Shown here: positions 45,067 through 53,147 of the stretch, in pieces
Position numbering within the stretch: position 1 is the first letter of the stretch
How the letters are laid out: the number at the start of each line of letters is the position of its first letter
Assembly (NCBI GenBank): GCA_004134995.1
Contig: REGP01000007.1
Span: forward strand, 124,001-188,000
DNA length: 64,000 nt
Reading direction: 5' to 3'
Source of the DNA: Oxalobacteraceae bacterium CAVE-383
Lineage (GTDB): Bacteria; Pseudomonadota; Gammaproteobacteria; Burkholderiales; Burkholderiaceae_D
The notes under the pieces: generated by a model
What the model was told of the DNA's origin: nothing
The model's input: only the letters and a program-made list of their open reading frames with translations
Databases searched by the model: none
Made by a program: the position numbers and the translations under genes

Positions 45067-46770
45067 TTAATGCGATTTTCCCGGCGCATCGATGTCGGCC
45101 AATGGCGTATTCATCGCCACATCGTTGCGCCGCTGTTTGGCGAATTCCTCGCCGGTGATGAAGTAATCGCCATCGGTTGCGCGCTTGGCCTGCTTGGCCA
45201 GCTCCTCGGGCCAGTGGCCGAGATCGTAGCCGTGCCATGGCGCCTGCGGATGCAGTTCCGGCAGGCCGATCTCTTCCCACAGCGCACGCGCGCCTTCCAT
45301 GAATTCCTTCTTCGGCAAGGCCACCGGCGCATAGATGCCCTTCAGCGTGGCGTCGATCAATACCGCCGCGCTGGCGCCGTCGTCGCGCGGACCGCGCGGG
45401 CCATGGCCCGGATCCTTGTTGTCGAGCACGCGCAGATCGTATTGCGGCTGGGTGCGGTACGACATGGCCCAGAACAGGGCGTCGCTGTTGTCGGGATCGA
45501 TGTCTTCGTCGATCGCGACAATCCATTTGCCCGCATAGCGGTGCAGATTGGCCGCGGAATACAATGCGCGCCAGATTTCGCTGTGCGGCGAATTGCGTTC
45601 GAACTGGATCGCGATCAACGCAATCACGCTGGTCAGCGGTTCATGCATGCAGACCCGCTTGACCTGACGGATGCCGAGTACATTTCTCAGGTGATTCGTA
45701 AACAGCGGCTCCATCGCCACCTTGCGGATCACCGACGATTCGCTCGGCGTGACCTGGCTGATGAATGAGGTCAGGATCGGTTTTTTGCGATGCGTGATCG
45801 CGGTCACAGTCATGAAGGCGTTGTATTCCTGCAGATTGACATAGCCGTGGCTTTCGCCGAACGGCGCTTCCGGCTCCAGCCATTCGGTGTCGATGAAGCC
45901 TTCGATGACGATCTCGGATTCGGCCGGCACCATCAGATCGACGGTGCGCGCCTTGACCACATTCAGCGCGGAACCGACCAGGCCGCCCGCGACCGCCATT
46001 TCATCCAGGCTTTCCGGCAGCTTGTTGACCGCGGCGTACGATACCGACGGCGGACAGCCCAGCACGATCGCGCACGGCAGCGGCACGCCCATCGCCTTGC
46101 ATTTTTCCCAATGCACGTAAATGCCCGGGCGGATTTCGATCGACGGATTCATGCCGACCCGCAGCGGCCCCTTGATCTGGCCGCGGTAATTGCCGACATT
46201 CTGGATGCCGGTTTCGGGATCCCTGGTGATGTAATGGCCCGAAGTCAGGTAGGGGCCGTTGTCCCAGCCCGGCGTCGAAATCGGCACCGGCAGCGCGTCC
46301 AGCGCATTGCCCGGGAGTTTCAGCGCATCGCCTTCGATGACAACCTGCTGGCACGGCGCGTTCGCCACGACCACCGGCTCGATCGGTTTGGCGACCGCGT
46401 CCACCCAGGCCTTGCCGATCTGGTCCAGCGGACGGCCGAAGCCGATCCGGTAGATTTCCTTGGAGCCGGCCAGGCCGGCGACCAGCACCGGATGCTCATA
46501 GCGCTTGCCCTTGCTGTCGGTCGGGTTCAGGAACAGGAAGGCCTTGCGGTCTTTCTCTTCGATGCCGCCGCGGAATTGCCAGCGCACCAGCGGATGCATT
46601 TCAGTGTCTTTGTTGACGGGACGGTCGATGATCCACAAGCGGCCTTCTTCGGCCAGATGACGGACGTGATCGTGCAGATCGGGATAAGCGCGCGCGGGCT
46701 CGCCTTCGGTCTTGAAGATATCGAGCGCATCGATATCCGCCACGCTTGCTTTTTTACCTGTGGATGACAT
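45067..46770 (-). CDS. UbiD-family prenylated-FMN (de)carboxylase
   Basis: 567-residue enzyme of the UbiD family, which reversibly decarboxylates aromatic and alpha,beta-unsaturated acids using prenyl-FMN and a divalent metal. Visible: N-terminal DLHDHVRHLAEEGRLWIID, central TPGWDNGPYLTSGHYITRDPETGIQNVGNYRGQI-type block (typical of the family core), and the metal/flavin segment EAPFGESHGYV. Length is in the upper normal range. No ubiX homologue, needed to make prenyl-FMN, is in the window. It is the first gene of the unit and has a GntR-type operator at 46839. Confidence 0.93.
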   Translation of the reverse strand: MSSTGKKASVADIDALDIFKTEGEPARAYPDLHDHVRHLAEEGRLWIIDRPVNKDTEMHPLVRWQFRGGIEEKDRKAFLFLNPTDSKGKRYEHPVLVAGLAGSKEIYRIGFGRPLDQIGKAWVDAVAKPIEPVVVANAPCQQVVIEGDALKLPGNALDALPVPISTPGWDNGPYLTSGHYITRDPETGIQNVGNYRGQIKGPLRVGMNPSIEIRPGIYVHWEKCKAMGVPLPCAIVLGCPPSVSYAAVNKLPESLDEMAVAGGLVGSALNVVKARTVDLMVPAESEIVIEGFIDTEWLEPEAPFGESHGYVNLQEYNAFMTVTAITHRKKPILTSFISQVTPSESSVIRKVAMEPLFTNHLRNVLGIRQVKRVCMHEPLTSVIALIAIQFERNSPHSEIWRALYSAANLHRYAGKWIVAIDEDIDPDNSDALFWAMSYRTQPQYDLRVLDNKDPGHGPRGPRDDGASAAVLIDATLKGIYAPVALPKKEFMEGARALWEEIGLPELHPQAPWHGYDLGHWPEELAKQAKRATDGDYFITGEEFAKQRRNDVAMNTPLADIDAPGKSH

Positions 46771-46838
46771 TTACTAAACCTCTCGCTTTGTTGTCGTTAC
46801 TGCATTTCAGCCATTGCTTCCAGGCTGAGCGGCAACCG

Positions 46839-46851
46839 ATTGTATGACAAT
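46839..46851. promoter_or_regulatory. GntR/FadR-type operator, site A (UbiD unit)
   Basis: ATTGTATGACAAT, a perfect inverted repeat (ATTGT-ATG-ACAAT), 69-81 bp upstream of the UbiD-family start. It is the exact reverse complement of site B and fits the TTGT-N3-ACAA pattern of FadR-group regulators. Confidence 0.8.
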
Positions 46852-47037
46852 ACTACATGCATTATTTGTGCCAGGCTGTTGTCTCATATTTAATTGCTTT
46901 TTTTGAACGATGCTGTCCCGGCACGGGGGATTTCGACCGTTTTTGCTGATTTTTTGCTGATTTTTTTCTGACTGCCGCCGATTGCCTGCTTGCCGCATCA
47001 CGCGAATGCCGCCAATCGTGCGTTGCTGCACCGTACT

Positions 47038-47075
47038 GCACCACGCATTGCACCAAGCTGGGCAACGCATGGTGC
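47038..47075 (-). terminator. 3' hairpin of the monooxygenase operon
   Basis: 14-bp stem with two G-U pairs (arms 47038-47051 and 47062-47075, 10-nt loop), 10 bp after the monooxygenase stop. No T-run follows directly, so it may protect the 3' end rather than terminate by itself. Confidence 0.55.
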
Positions 47076-47085
47076 GTCTTGAGAC

Positions 47086-48297
47086 CTACGCCATGCTTTT
47101 CGATTTGCGCACGCTTTCGATCAGCGAGCTGCGCATCAGGAATTGCTTGTGCTTCACCGAATCTTCGGCGGTAATCCTGAGCTCATCCAGCGCCAGCTTG
47201 CGCTTGTCCGGATCCTGCTCTTCCAGGCGTTTCTTGTTGGCGATGGTCTGCTGCTGCACGAATTCGATATTGAGCTGGCGGCGCCGGCGCTCATAGCGAT
47301 CGAGCAGGGCCGCATCGGCGCCTTCGAATGCGACATCGAACAGTGTTTCGCTGAGCTCCATGGCATCGTGAATGCCGGAATTCAATCCCAGTCCGCCGAT
47401 CGGATTGTTCAAGTGCGCCGAGTCGCCGGCCAGGAACACGCGGCCGCTGCGGAAAGTCGCCGCCACGCGCTGGTGCACGCGATAGACATTGCGGTGCGCG
47501 ATGTCGTAGCCGCCGGGCAGCGGATGAATTTTTTGCAGGCGGCGGAACACCGCTTCGTCGCCCAGCGCTTCTTCTTCGGTCTCGTCCTCGCGCGATGGAA
47601 ACACCGCACGCCAGCGCGCCTTGCCGTCTTCGCCGGAAACCTTGAACAGATTGCCCCATTCCTGCGGATCGGCGAGGTAATTGCGGAAGCAGCAATCCAT
47701 CATCTTTTCGAAGTCGTCGAACACCGTGATCACGACGAATTTTTCCGGGAAGGTAATGCCTTCGAAGGGAATCTCAAGCAGCTTGCGCACGGTGCTGCGG
47801 CCGCCGTCCGAAGCGATGACGTAGTCGGCGCGGATGCGTTCTTCGCCGTCCGGGCCCTGCACGGTAACGGTCACGCCGCTATCGTCCTGGTCCAGCGCGG
47901 TCAGGCGGGTCGAAAAACGCATGGACGCGTCCGGATATTCGGCCAGCTTGTCGATGCCCATGCGCGCCAGCTTGTGCTGTTCGGTCTGCACCACGTACGG
48001 GAATTCGGTTTCGTCTTTCAGGATCTCGTGATCGAAACGCGCGATGCGCGAGCGCGACGGCTGGTCCCAGAAATCGAAGTAGCGCGCCACCAGGCCTTCG
48101 CGCGTGAAACGGTCGATCAGGCCGACCTTGGCGATCATTTCGAGCGTCGAACTATGCGTCGTTGCCGCGCGCGGGCTGGTGTCGATGCGGTCTTCCGCTT
48201 CCAGCAATGTCACTTTGAAGCCGCGCTGCGCACAGGCCAGCGCCGATACCACGCCGACCGGACCCGCGCCGACTATCACAATATGATTCTTCTGCAT
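47086..48297 (-). CDS. FAD-dependent aromatic-ring hydroxylase (group A monooxygenase)
   Basis: 403 residues. N-terminal FAD motif IVIVGAGPVGVVSALACAQRG, NAD(P)H/FAD DG motif region VIASDGGRSTVRKLL, and GD motif VFLAGDSAHLNNPIGGLGLNSG. These are the three fingerprints of PHBH/UbiH-type hydroxylases. The ATG overlaps the stop of the amidohydrolase gene (TGATG), indicating coupling; the longer open frame is not used. It presumably hydroxylates the ring in the pathway described in the findings; substrate not known. Confidence 0.92.
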   Translation of the reverse strand: MQKNHIVIVGAGPVGVVSALACAQRGFKVTLLEAEDRIDTSPRAATTHSSTLEMIAKVGLIDRFTREGLVARYFDFWDQPSRSRIARFDHEILKDETEFPYVVQTEQHKLARMGIDKLAEYPDASMRFSTRLTALDQDDSGVTVTVQGPDGEERIRADYVIASDGGRSTVRKLLEIPFEGITFPEKFVVITVFDDFEKMMDCCFRNYLADPQEWGNLFKVSGEDGKARWRAVFPSREDETEEEALGDEAVFRRLQKIHPLPGGYDIAHRNVYRVHQRVAATFRSGRVFLAGDSAHLNNPIGGLGLNSGIHDAMELSETLFDVAFEGADAALLDRYERRRRQLNIEFVQQQTIANKKRLEEQDPDKRKLALDELRITAEDSVKHKQFLMRSSLIESVRKSKSMA

Positions 48298-49493
48298 CAA
48301 TGCGCTCCAGGGGCGAAGTCCTGCACTATCTTGCTTTGCGTCACGCGCACGCGGCGATTCGGCGCGGGCGTGTTGCGGCCCTTGCCGACAAAGCGCGGCA
48401 CGCCGTCGGTGATCACGGCGGCGACGGCGACGATGTCGCCATTGCGCAATCCGTCGATCGCTTCTTTCTTGGTGCCGCCGACGCATGCGTCGAGGATGAC
48501 GATGTCGGCATCCTTGCCCGCTGCCAGGAAACCGTTGTTCAGGCCGTACACGCGCGCGTTGTTGCCGGTGGCGGCCGCAATCGCGGACTCGACCGGCATA
48601 TCGGTCAGGCTGGCCAGATGGGTAATGGTGTACATCATGCCGAGCGGCATGATGCCGCTGCCGGTCGGCGTATCGGTGGCGATCAGGAAGCGGTCGAACT
48701 GATCGGCGGCGCGCACCATGTCGCCCAGCAGCAGCGTGGTGCGCAGATTGCCGGCGGTGCAGACTTGCAGCGCGATCTGGCTTTCGTGCACCATGCGCGG
48801 GAAATCCTCGTCCGGCATGGCGACCGGGCCGCCGTTGACGTGGAACGATACGTGCGGCGCCATGGCGATCAAATGATCGGCCCAGATGCCGGAGGAACCC
48901 GGAATCGAGGAGCCGCCGGTATGCACCGTGGTGATCATGCCGTGCTTCTTGGCCCAGCCGATCGGCTCGACGTAATCGTAAGGCGTCTTGACCGCGCCGA
49001 AACCGGCCTTGGCCAGCCACACGCCCTTGGCCGCGATCTCTTCAAAATCCGATTCCTTCAGGCCCGGCTCGATGATGATCGAGCCCGCATGCACGCGCAT
49101 GCCGCCCGGGCGGTAATCCTGGAAGCAGCGCTGCGCCGCGAGCGCCAGCGCCTTGACGCCTTCCGGATCTTTCGGGCGGCCCGGCACGTGCACTTCGGAG
49201 GCGCCGATGCCGGTGGTCACGCCGCCGTGCACATAGCTTTCCAGGAAGCCGACGGTTTTCTGGCGCGGCGTGTAATCGCCGAAAGTATTGTGGATTTGCG
49301 AATCGATGAAGCCCGGAATCGCCGTGGCGCCGTCGGCATCGATGACGACATCGCATGCTTCGACTTCGGCGCCGGATGCCGTGCCGACCGATACGATGCG
49401 GCCGTTCTCGGTCAGGATGGTGTCGCCCGCGGCGTACGGTTCGCGCCAGTCGCCGGTAACGATTTTGCCCAGATTAACGATTGCGACTTTCAT
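48297..49493 (-). CDS. Enamidase-like metal-dependent amidohydrolase
   Basis: 398 residues. It strongly resembles enamidase (6-oxo-tetrahydronicotinate hydrolase) of nicotinate fermentation: DYTPRQKTVGFLESYVHGG, HVPGRPKDPEGVKALAL, HTGGSSIPGSS and NGGPVAMPDED are in the order I recall for that family. Enamidases hydrolyse cyclic enamides to an aldehyde acid and ammonia. Oddity: the usual HxH metal motif after strand 1 reads SQIHN, so the first His is Gln. The gene sits between the AA_synth gene and the monooxygenase gene in one operon. Confidence 0.88.
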   Translation of the reverse strand: MKVAIVNLGKIVTGDWREPYAAGDTILTENGRIVSVGTASGAEVEACDVVIDADGATAIPGFIDSQIHNTFGDYTPRQKTVGFLESYVHGGVTTGIGASEVHVPGRPKDPEGVKALALAAQRCFQDYRPGGMRVHAGSIIIEPGLKESDFEEIAAKGVWLAKAGFGAVKTPYDYVEPIGWAKKHGMITTVHTGGSSIPGSSGIWADHLIAMAPHVSFHVNGGPVAMPDEDFPRMVHESQIALQVCTAGNLRTTLLLGDMVRAADQFDRFLIATDTPTGSGIMPLGMMYTITHLASLTDMPVESAIAAATGNNARVYGLNNGFLAAGKDADIVILDACVGGTKKEAIDGLRNGDIVAVAAVITDGVPRFVGKGRNTPAPNRRVRVTQSKIVQDFAPGAH

Positions 49494-49521
49494 GTTTATC
49501 CTTGGTTGGTGGCTAAAGTGA

Positions 49522-50100
49522 TCAGACCAGGCCGTCGACGCCCTTCATGTCTTCGAATTTCAGGCCGCCGACGCGGGCGTTGATGCGGCCGCGGTTGGCG
49601 ACGGTAAAAATCAGTGCGACTTCATCGGCCAGCGGGCCGTCCGGGATGCACAGCGTCATGGCGTCGTAGTGGGAACGCACATACAACGCATCCTTGGCCG
49701 CCAGCGGCACGTCGATCAGCGTACCGGGGGCGGCCACCTTGGTGACCGAAGGAATCCACGATTTGCCGCCGCCGATGGCAGCCCGGATCGGATCCGCGAA
49801 CAGGCTCGACAACAAAGCATTGGCGTGTTCCTGCTCGCCGTCCATGCCAACTATACCGGCCTTGCCGTAGCTTTGTATTGCATAATCGCCGAAGGCTTCA
49901 ACCAGGCGCTTGCCGAACATCGCGCCCAGCGCTTCGCTGGCGGCGATGCCTTCGGACAGATCGGCCTGGTAGCCGCCCAGGAACGGATTCTTCGCAATCG
50001 CGACAACGGACAGCTTGCGCAACGGGATGTCTGCCTGCTGACCGGCTTCCTCCATCTTGTGTTCGACAAAAGTAAGCCATTTGCGGATAGTCAGTTTCAT
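49522..50100 (-). CDS. AA_synth (amino acid synthesis) family protein
   Basis: 192 residues from ATG 50100, which has AGAGGA 7 bases upstream. Family look: LRKLSVVAIAKNPFLGGYQADLSEGIAASEALG, SYGKAGIVGMDGEQEHANALL, GGGKSWIPSVTKVAAPGTLIDVPLA. The family has no firmly established reaction; members often sit in operons with amidohydrolases and amidases. First gene of the operon with the amidohydrolase and monooxygenase; GntR-type site B lies 102 bp upstream. Confidence 0.85.
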   Translation of the reverse strand: MKLTIRKWLTFVEHKMEEAGQQADIPLRKLSVVAIAKNPFLGGYQADLSEGIAASEALGAMFGKRLVEAFGDYAIQSYGKAGIVGMDGEQEHANALLSSLFADPIRAAIGGGKSWIPSVTKVAAPGTLIDVPLAAKDALYVRSHYDAMTLCIPDGPLADEVALIFTVANRGRINARVGGLKFEDMKGVDGLV

Positions 50101-50201
50101 AAGTGCATCCTCTAGAGTGTTGATTGATGTGCGCGCCGCGGCCAACTCGCCGACAGACGCCGCGCGCTGGTTCGAATTCGATTGAATGTGCGTTGATTAT
50201 A

Positions 50202-50214
50202 TTATTGTCATACA
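50202..50214. promoter_or_regulatory. GntR/FadR-type operator, site B
   Basis: ATTGTCATACAAT, perfect inverted repeat. It lies directly upstream of a minus-strand TATAAT (50194-50199) for the AA_synth-amidohydrolase-monooxygenase operon, so a bound repressor would block that promoter. Confidence 0.8.
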
Positions 50215-50325
50215 ATATAAATCAATAAAAATTATATTGCTGTTGCAAATTAATCCGCAACCAGCCTGCTTCCCATGTCGTTCCCGTAGGTAAATCGGGG
50301 AAATGTACAATCTTTACAATGTATG

Positions 50326-50338
50326 ATTGTCATATAAT
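50326..50338. promoter_or_regulatory. GntR/FadR-type operator, site C
   Basis: ATTGTCATATAAT, one mismatch to the consensus. Its last six bases form a plus-strand TATAAT, so operator and -10 box of the EthD-like/gntR unit overlap. Confidence 0.75.
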
Positions 50339-50355
50339 ATTCGATTCTGAAAATT

Positions 50356-50368
50356 ATTATCGTACAAT
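50356..50368. promoter_or_regulatory. GntR/FadR-type operator, site D
   Basis: ATTATCGTACAAT, one mismatch in the arms (the middle differs), 54 bp before the EthD-like start and 30 bp from site C, about three helical turns. Confidence 0.6.
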
Positions 50369-50421
50369 TCCCGATGGGTAAAACGATAGCCTTACAATAT
50401 TGCAAATAAAGGAGTTCTGTC

Positions 50422-51081
50422 ATGCAAGGTTCCACGATCCTGTTTTCGGAAATGACGCCGGCCGCCGAATGGGAAGGCAAATTCAACAAGTGGTACGACG
50501 AGGAACACATTCCGGTGCGCATGGGCGCGGAAGGTTTTCTGAGCGGGCAGCGCTATCGCGCCGACAATGCTCCGGGCTATCTGGCCGTCTATGAAATGAC
50601 CAGCCCCGAGGCGCTGAGCACGCCTGCCTATCAGAAAATCAAGCAGCAGCCGAGCGACACCACGGCCTGGATGCTGAAGAATGTGGCGGGCTTTACACGT
50701 TATACCTGCGAGGAAATAGCGTGTTTCACCAAGGACGGCAGCATGGGCGTCGATGCGCCTATCCTGTACGCGGTCTGGTTCAACGTGCCGCAGGACCGGC
50801 TGGCCGCATTCGACGAGTGGTATAACGAGGATCACGCGCCGCTGCTGATGGAATGCAAGGATTGGCAAATGGTGCGCCGCTTCAATATCATCTCCGGCGA
50901 ACCCGGCCCGTTCAACCGGCTGGCGCTGCATTACCTGTCGGATATGAGCGCCATGGATTCGCCGGAACGGAAAAAAGCGCGCGAGACGCCGTGGCGTGCG
51001 AAAATCTCCAGCGAAAGCTGGTTCAGCGGCACCTATACCATTTTCCAGAGACATGGCAAGCGCCATACCAAGACCTATTAA
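50422..51081 (+). CDS. EthD-like dimeric ferredoxin-fold protein (two halves)
   Basis: 219 residues made of two similar ~100-residue halves. Each has the WxxEFNxWYDEEHxP-type motif: EGKFNKWYDEEHIPVRM near residue 15 and LAAFDEWYNEDHAPLLM near residue 133. EthD/muconolactone-isomerase-like proteins act in aromatic and heterocycle catabolism, often as isomerases or cofactor-free oxygenases. AAAGGAG lies about 8 bases before ATG. First gene of the unit with the GntR regulator. Specific reaction unknown. Confidence 0.8.
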   Translation: MQGSTILFSEMTPAAEWEGKFNKWYDEEHIPVRMGAEGFLSGQRYRADNAPGYLAVYEMTSPEALSTPAYQKIKQQPSDTTAWMLKNVAGFTRYTCEEIACFTKDGSMGVDAPILYAVWFNVPQDRLAAFDEWYNEDHAPLLMECKDWQMVRRFNIISGEPGPFNRLALHYLSDMSAMDSPERKKARETPWRAKISSESWFSGTYTIFQRHGKRHTKTY

Positions 51082-51111
51082 AACCAAGCCTTAGTTGATT
51101 AGGATAAGAGA

Positions 51112-51771
51112 GTGGACCTTACAATCACCCCGAGAACGGTACAACTCGAAACCGTCAAGAAACTGCGCGAAGCCATTATCAGCGGGCATTTCAAGGCCGG
51201 CGCCAGGCTGGTTGAAACCGATCTGTGCAAGCAGCTCGGCGTCAGCCGCACTTCGGTGCGGGAAGCCATCCGGGTGCTTTCGAGCGAAAAACTGCTGATC
51301 CTGGTGCCGAACAAAGGCCCGTCGGTGGCCGACATTTCGGCCGAAGAAGCGGCACAGATCTATCACGTGCGCAAGATGCTGGAAGGCGAGGCGGCGGCGC
51401 TGGCGGCCAAGAACGGCGCACGCGACAATATCGCCGAGATGAAGCGCGCGCTGGAAAGTTTCGAGCAGGCGGTCGAGGACGACGACGCCGCGGCCAGAAT
51501 CAGCGCCACCTCCGAATTCTATGAAGCCATCATCCGCCGCAGCGGCAACCAGGTGATCGGCGATCTGATCCATGGCCTGCTGGCGCGGGTCAATCTGCTG
51601 CGGGCGCGCACGATGTCGATTCCGGGGCGCGCGCAGCACAGCGCCAGCGAATTGCGCAAGATTTACGAAGCGATCGCGGCGCACGATGCGCGCGGCGCGC
51701 GCGCAGCGGCGGTGGAACACGTCGCCGCCGCATACAAGGAAGTCAAGGACAACCTCGAATTGCCGCATTGA
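51112..51771 (+). CDS. GntR-family (FadR subgroup) transcriptional regulator
   Basis: 219 residues. Winged HTH at 10-75 (KKLREAIISGHFKAGARLVETDLCKQLGVSRTSVREAIRVL) and an FCD ligand domain after 85 (IYHVRKMLEGEAAALAA, then FYEAIIRRSGNQVI, with the metal-binding His/Asp pattern partly visible). The start is GTG with AGGA 8 bases upstream. It lies 30 bp after the EthD-like gene, and four copies of a FadR-type palindrome mark the promoters around it. Probable effector: a pathway acid; probable mode: repression released by effector. Confidence 0.93.
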   Translation: MDLTITPRTVQLETVKKLREAIISGHFKAGARLVETDLCKQLGVSRTSVREAIRVLSSEKLLILVPNKGPSVADISAEEAAQIYHVRKMLEGEAAALAAKNGARDNIAEMKRALESFEQAVEDDDAAARISATSEFYEAIIRRSGNQVIGDLIHGLLARVNLLRARTMSIPGRAQHSASELRKIYEAIAAHDARGARAAAVEHVAAAYKEVKDNLELPH

Positions 51772-51814
51772 CGGCGCCGTGTTAAGTTGCTGCAACCCGA
51801 ATGCAGGAGAACGT

Positions 51815-52963
51815 ATGCGGCGTCCCTTTGAAGCAATCGTGCTGGCCTTCCCTCTTGCCGCGGCCTTCGCGCCGGCGGTGTTCCTGCCCCGCGCCGCCAT
51901 GGCGCAGGAAAGCATCGATATCGGTTTCAGCAGCCCGCTGACCGGCCCGCAGGCCCTGGCCGGCAAGGATAATCAGGCCGGCGCCAATATGGCCATCGCG
52001 GAATTGAACGGCAAGAAACTGACCATCGGCGGCAAGCCGGCCGTCTTCCGGCTGCTGCCGGAAGACGATCAGGCCAATCCGAAAATCGGCGTCGCCATGG
52101 CCGCCAGGCTGATCGACGCCAAGGTCAAGGCCATTGTCGGCCCCTACAATTCGGATGTCGCCATCGCCGCCTCGCGCATGATCAACGACGCCGGCATCGT
52201 CATGATCACCGTCGGCTCCAACCCCCGCATTACGCAGCAAGGCTTCCGGTCCATTTTCCGGGCCGGCCCCAACGACAACCAGCTCGGCGGCGAGATGGCG
52301 ATTTACGCCGCGAATCAATTGAATCTTAAAAAGGTGCTGGTCATCGAAGACGGCACCGCCTACGGCAAAGGCATCGCCGACGCCTTCGTGGCTGCGGCCA
52401 GGGCGGGCAAGATCGAAATCGCCGGCCGCAAGTCCAGCGCCGAAAAGCCGGATGCATTCGATGCCATCCTGGCGTCGATCAAGGGCAAGCAGGTTGACGG
52501 CATCTTCTATGGCGGCTACTACGCACAGGCTGCCGCGCTGAAGACGGCAATGAAAAAAATGGCGATCGATGCCGCGCTCATGGGCGGCGACGCCATCTGC
52601 AATACCGAAGCCGGCAAGCTGGCCGGCGCCGCGATCAACGACAAGGTCTATTGCGTGCAGGGCGGCGCCCGTCTCGGCGCGCGTGCCGTGGAACGGACTT
52701 TCCTGACCGGCTACCGCCAGCTTTACGGCAAATCGCCTTCGAGTTTCGGCGCGAATTTCTACGACGGCGTCAAGATGATCGGCGCGGCAATGCAAAAAGC
52801 CGATTCCGCCGATCCGGCCAGATTCGCGCCGGTGCTGGCTTCCATGCGGTACGCCGGCGTGGTCGGCGATTACGAATTCGACGCCGCCCACGATCTGAAA
52901 AATTCGCCCGTCACGATTTATCAATTCAAGAATGGCGAACCAATTGCCGTGCCGGCAAACTAG
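51815..52963 (+). CDS. Branched-chain-amino-acid-type ABC binding protein (LivJ/K-like)
   Basis: 382-residue periplasmic protein of the type I binding fold. Signal peptide with AMAQ cleavage region at about residue 31; mature part ESIDIGFSSPLTGPQALAGKDNQAGANMAIAELN is classic for LivJ-like proteins. AGGAG lies 6 bases before ATG 51815. It starts 43 bp after gntR. No Liv permease or ATPase genes accompany it, so it must use components elsewhere or act as a sensor. It may bind an aromatic or cyclic acid, as many relatives do. Confidence 0.88.
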   Translation: MRRPFEAIVLAFPLAAAFAPAVFLPRAAMAQESIDIGFSSPLTGPQALAGKDNQAGANMAIAELNGKKLTIGGKPAVFRLLPEDDQANPKIGVAMAARLIDAKVKAIVGPYNSDVAIAASRMINDAGIVMITVGSNPRITQQGFRSIFRAGPNDNQLGGEMAIYAANQLNLKKVLVIEDGTAYGKGIADAFVAAARAGKIEIAGRKSSAEKPDAFDAILASIKGKQVDGIFYGGYYAQAAALKTAMKKMAIDAALMGGDAICNTEAGKLAGAAINDKVYCVQGGARLGARAVERTFLTGYRQLYGKSPSSFGANFYDGVKMIGAAMQKADSADPARFAPVLASMRYAGVVGDYEFDAAHDLKNSPVTIYQFKNGEPIAVPAN

Positions 52964-53147
52964 AATGCATTATGAAATGCGTTCCAATTATTCCCTGCAT
53001 TGGATGACAGTTGTTTTCATCAGCAACAGACCTATAAAAGTTTAAGAATATTCCCCGCCAAATTTGAGAGCGTTCAACCGCTCGCGCCTCCCGTTCCAAT
53101 GCTATCTTTCGCAAGCTAAATTTTTTGGCTCGGACGATATAGGTATT

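Larger units (their letters stand above)
46771..47085. other. 315-bp intergenic region: operator, hairpin, A-tract repeats
   Basis: No gene. It holds the GntR-type site at 46839-46851 for the UbiD unit and the 3' hairpin of the monooxygenase unit at 47038-47075. On the minus strand the motif AAAAATCAGC occurs in tandem near 46950-46970. Confidence 0.6.
50101..50421. other. 321-bp AT-rich divergent control region
   Basis: Between the AA_synth operon (minus) and the EthD-like gene (plus). It carries three operator copies (sites B, C, D), -10-like TATAAT boxes in both directions (minus strand 50194-50199, plus strand 50333-50338), and no coding sequence. Confidence 0.7.
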
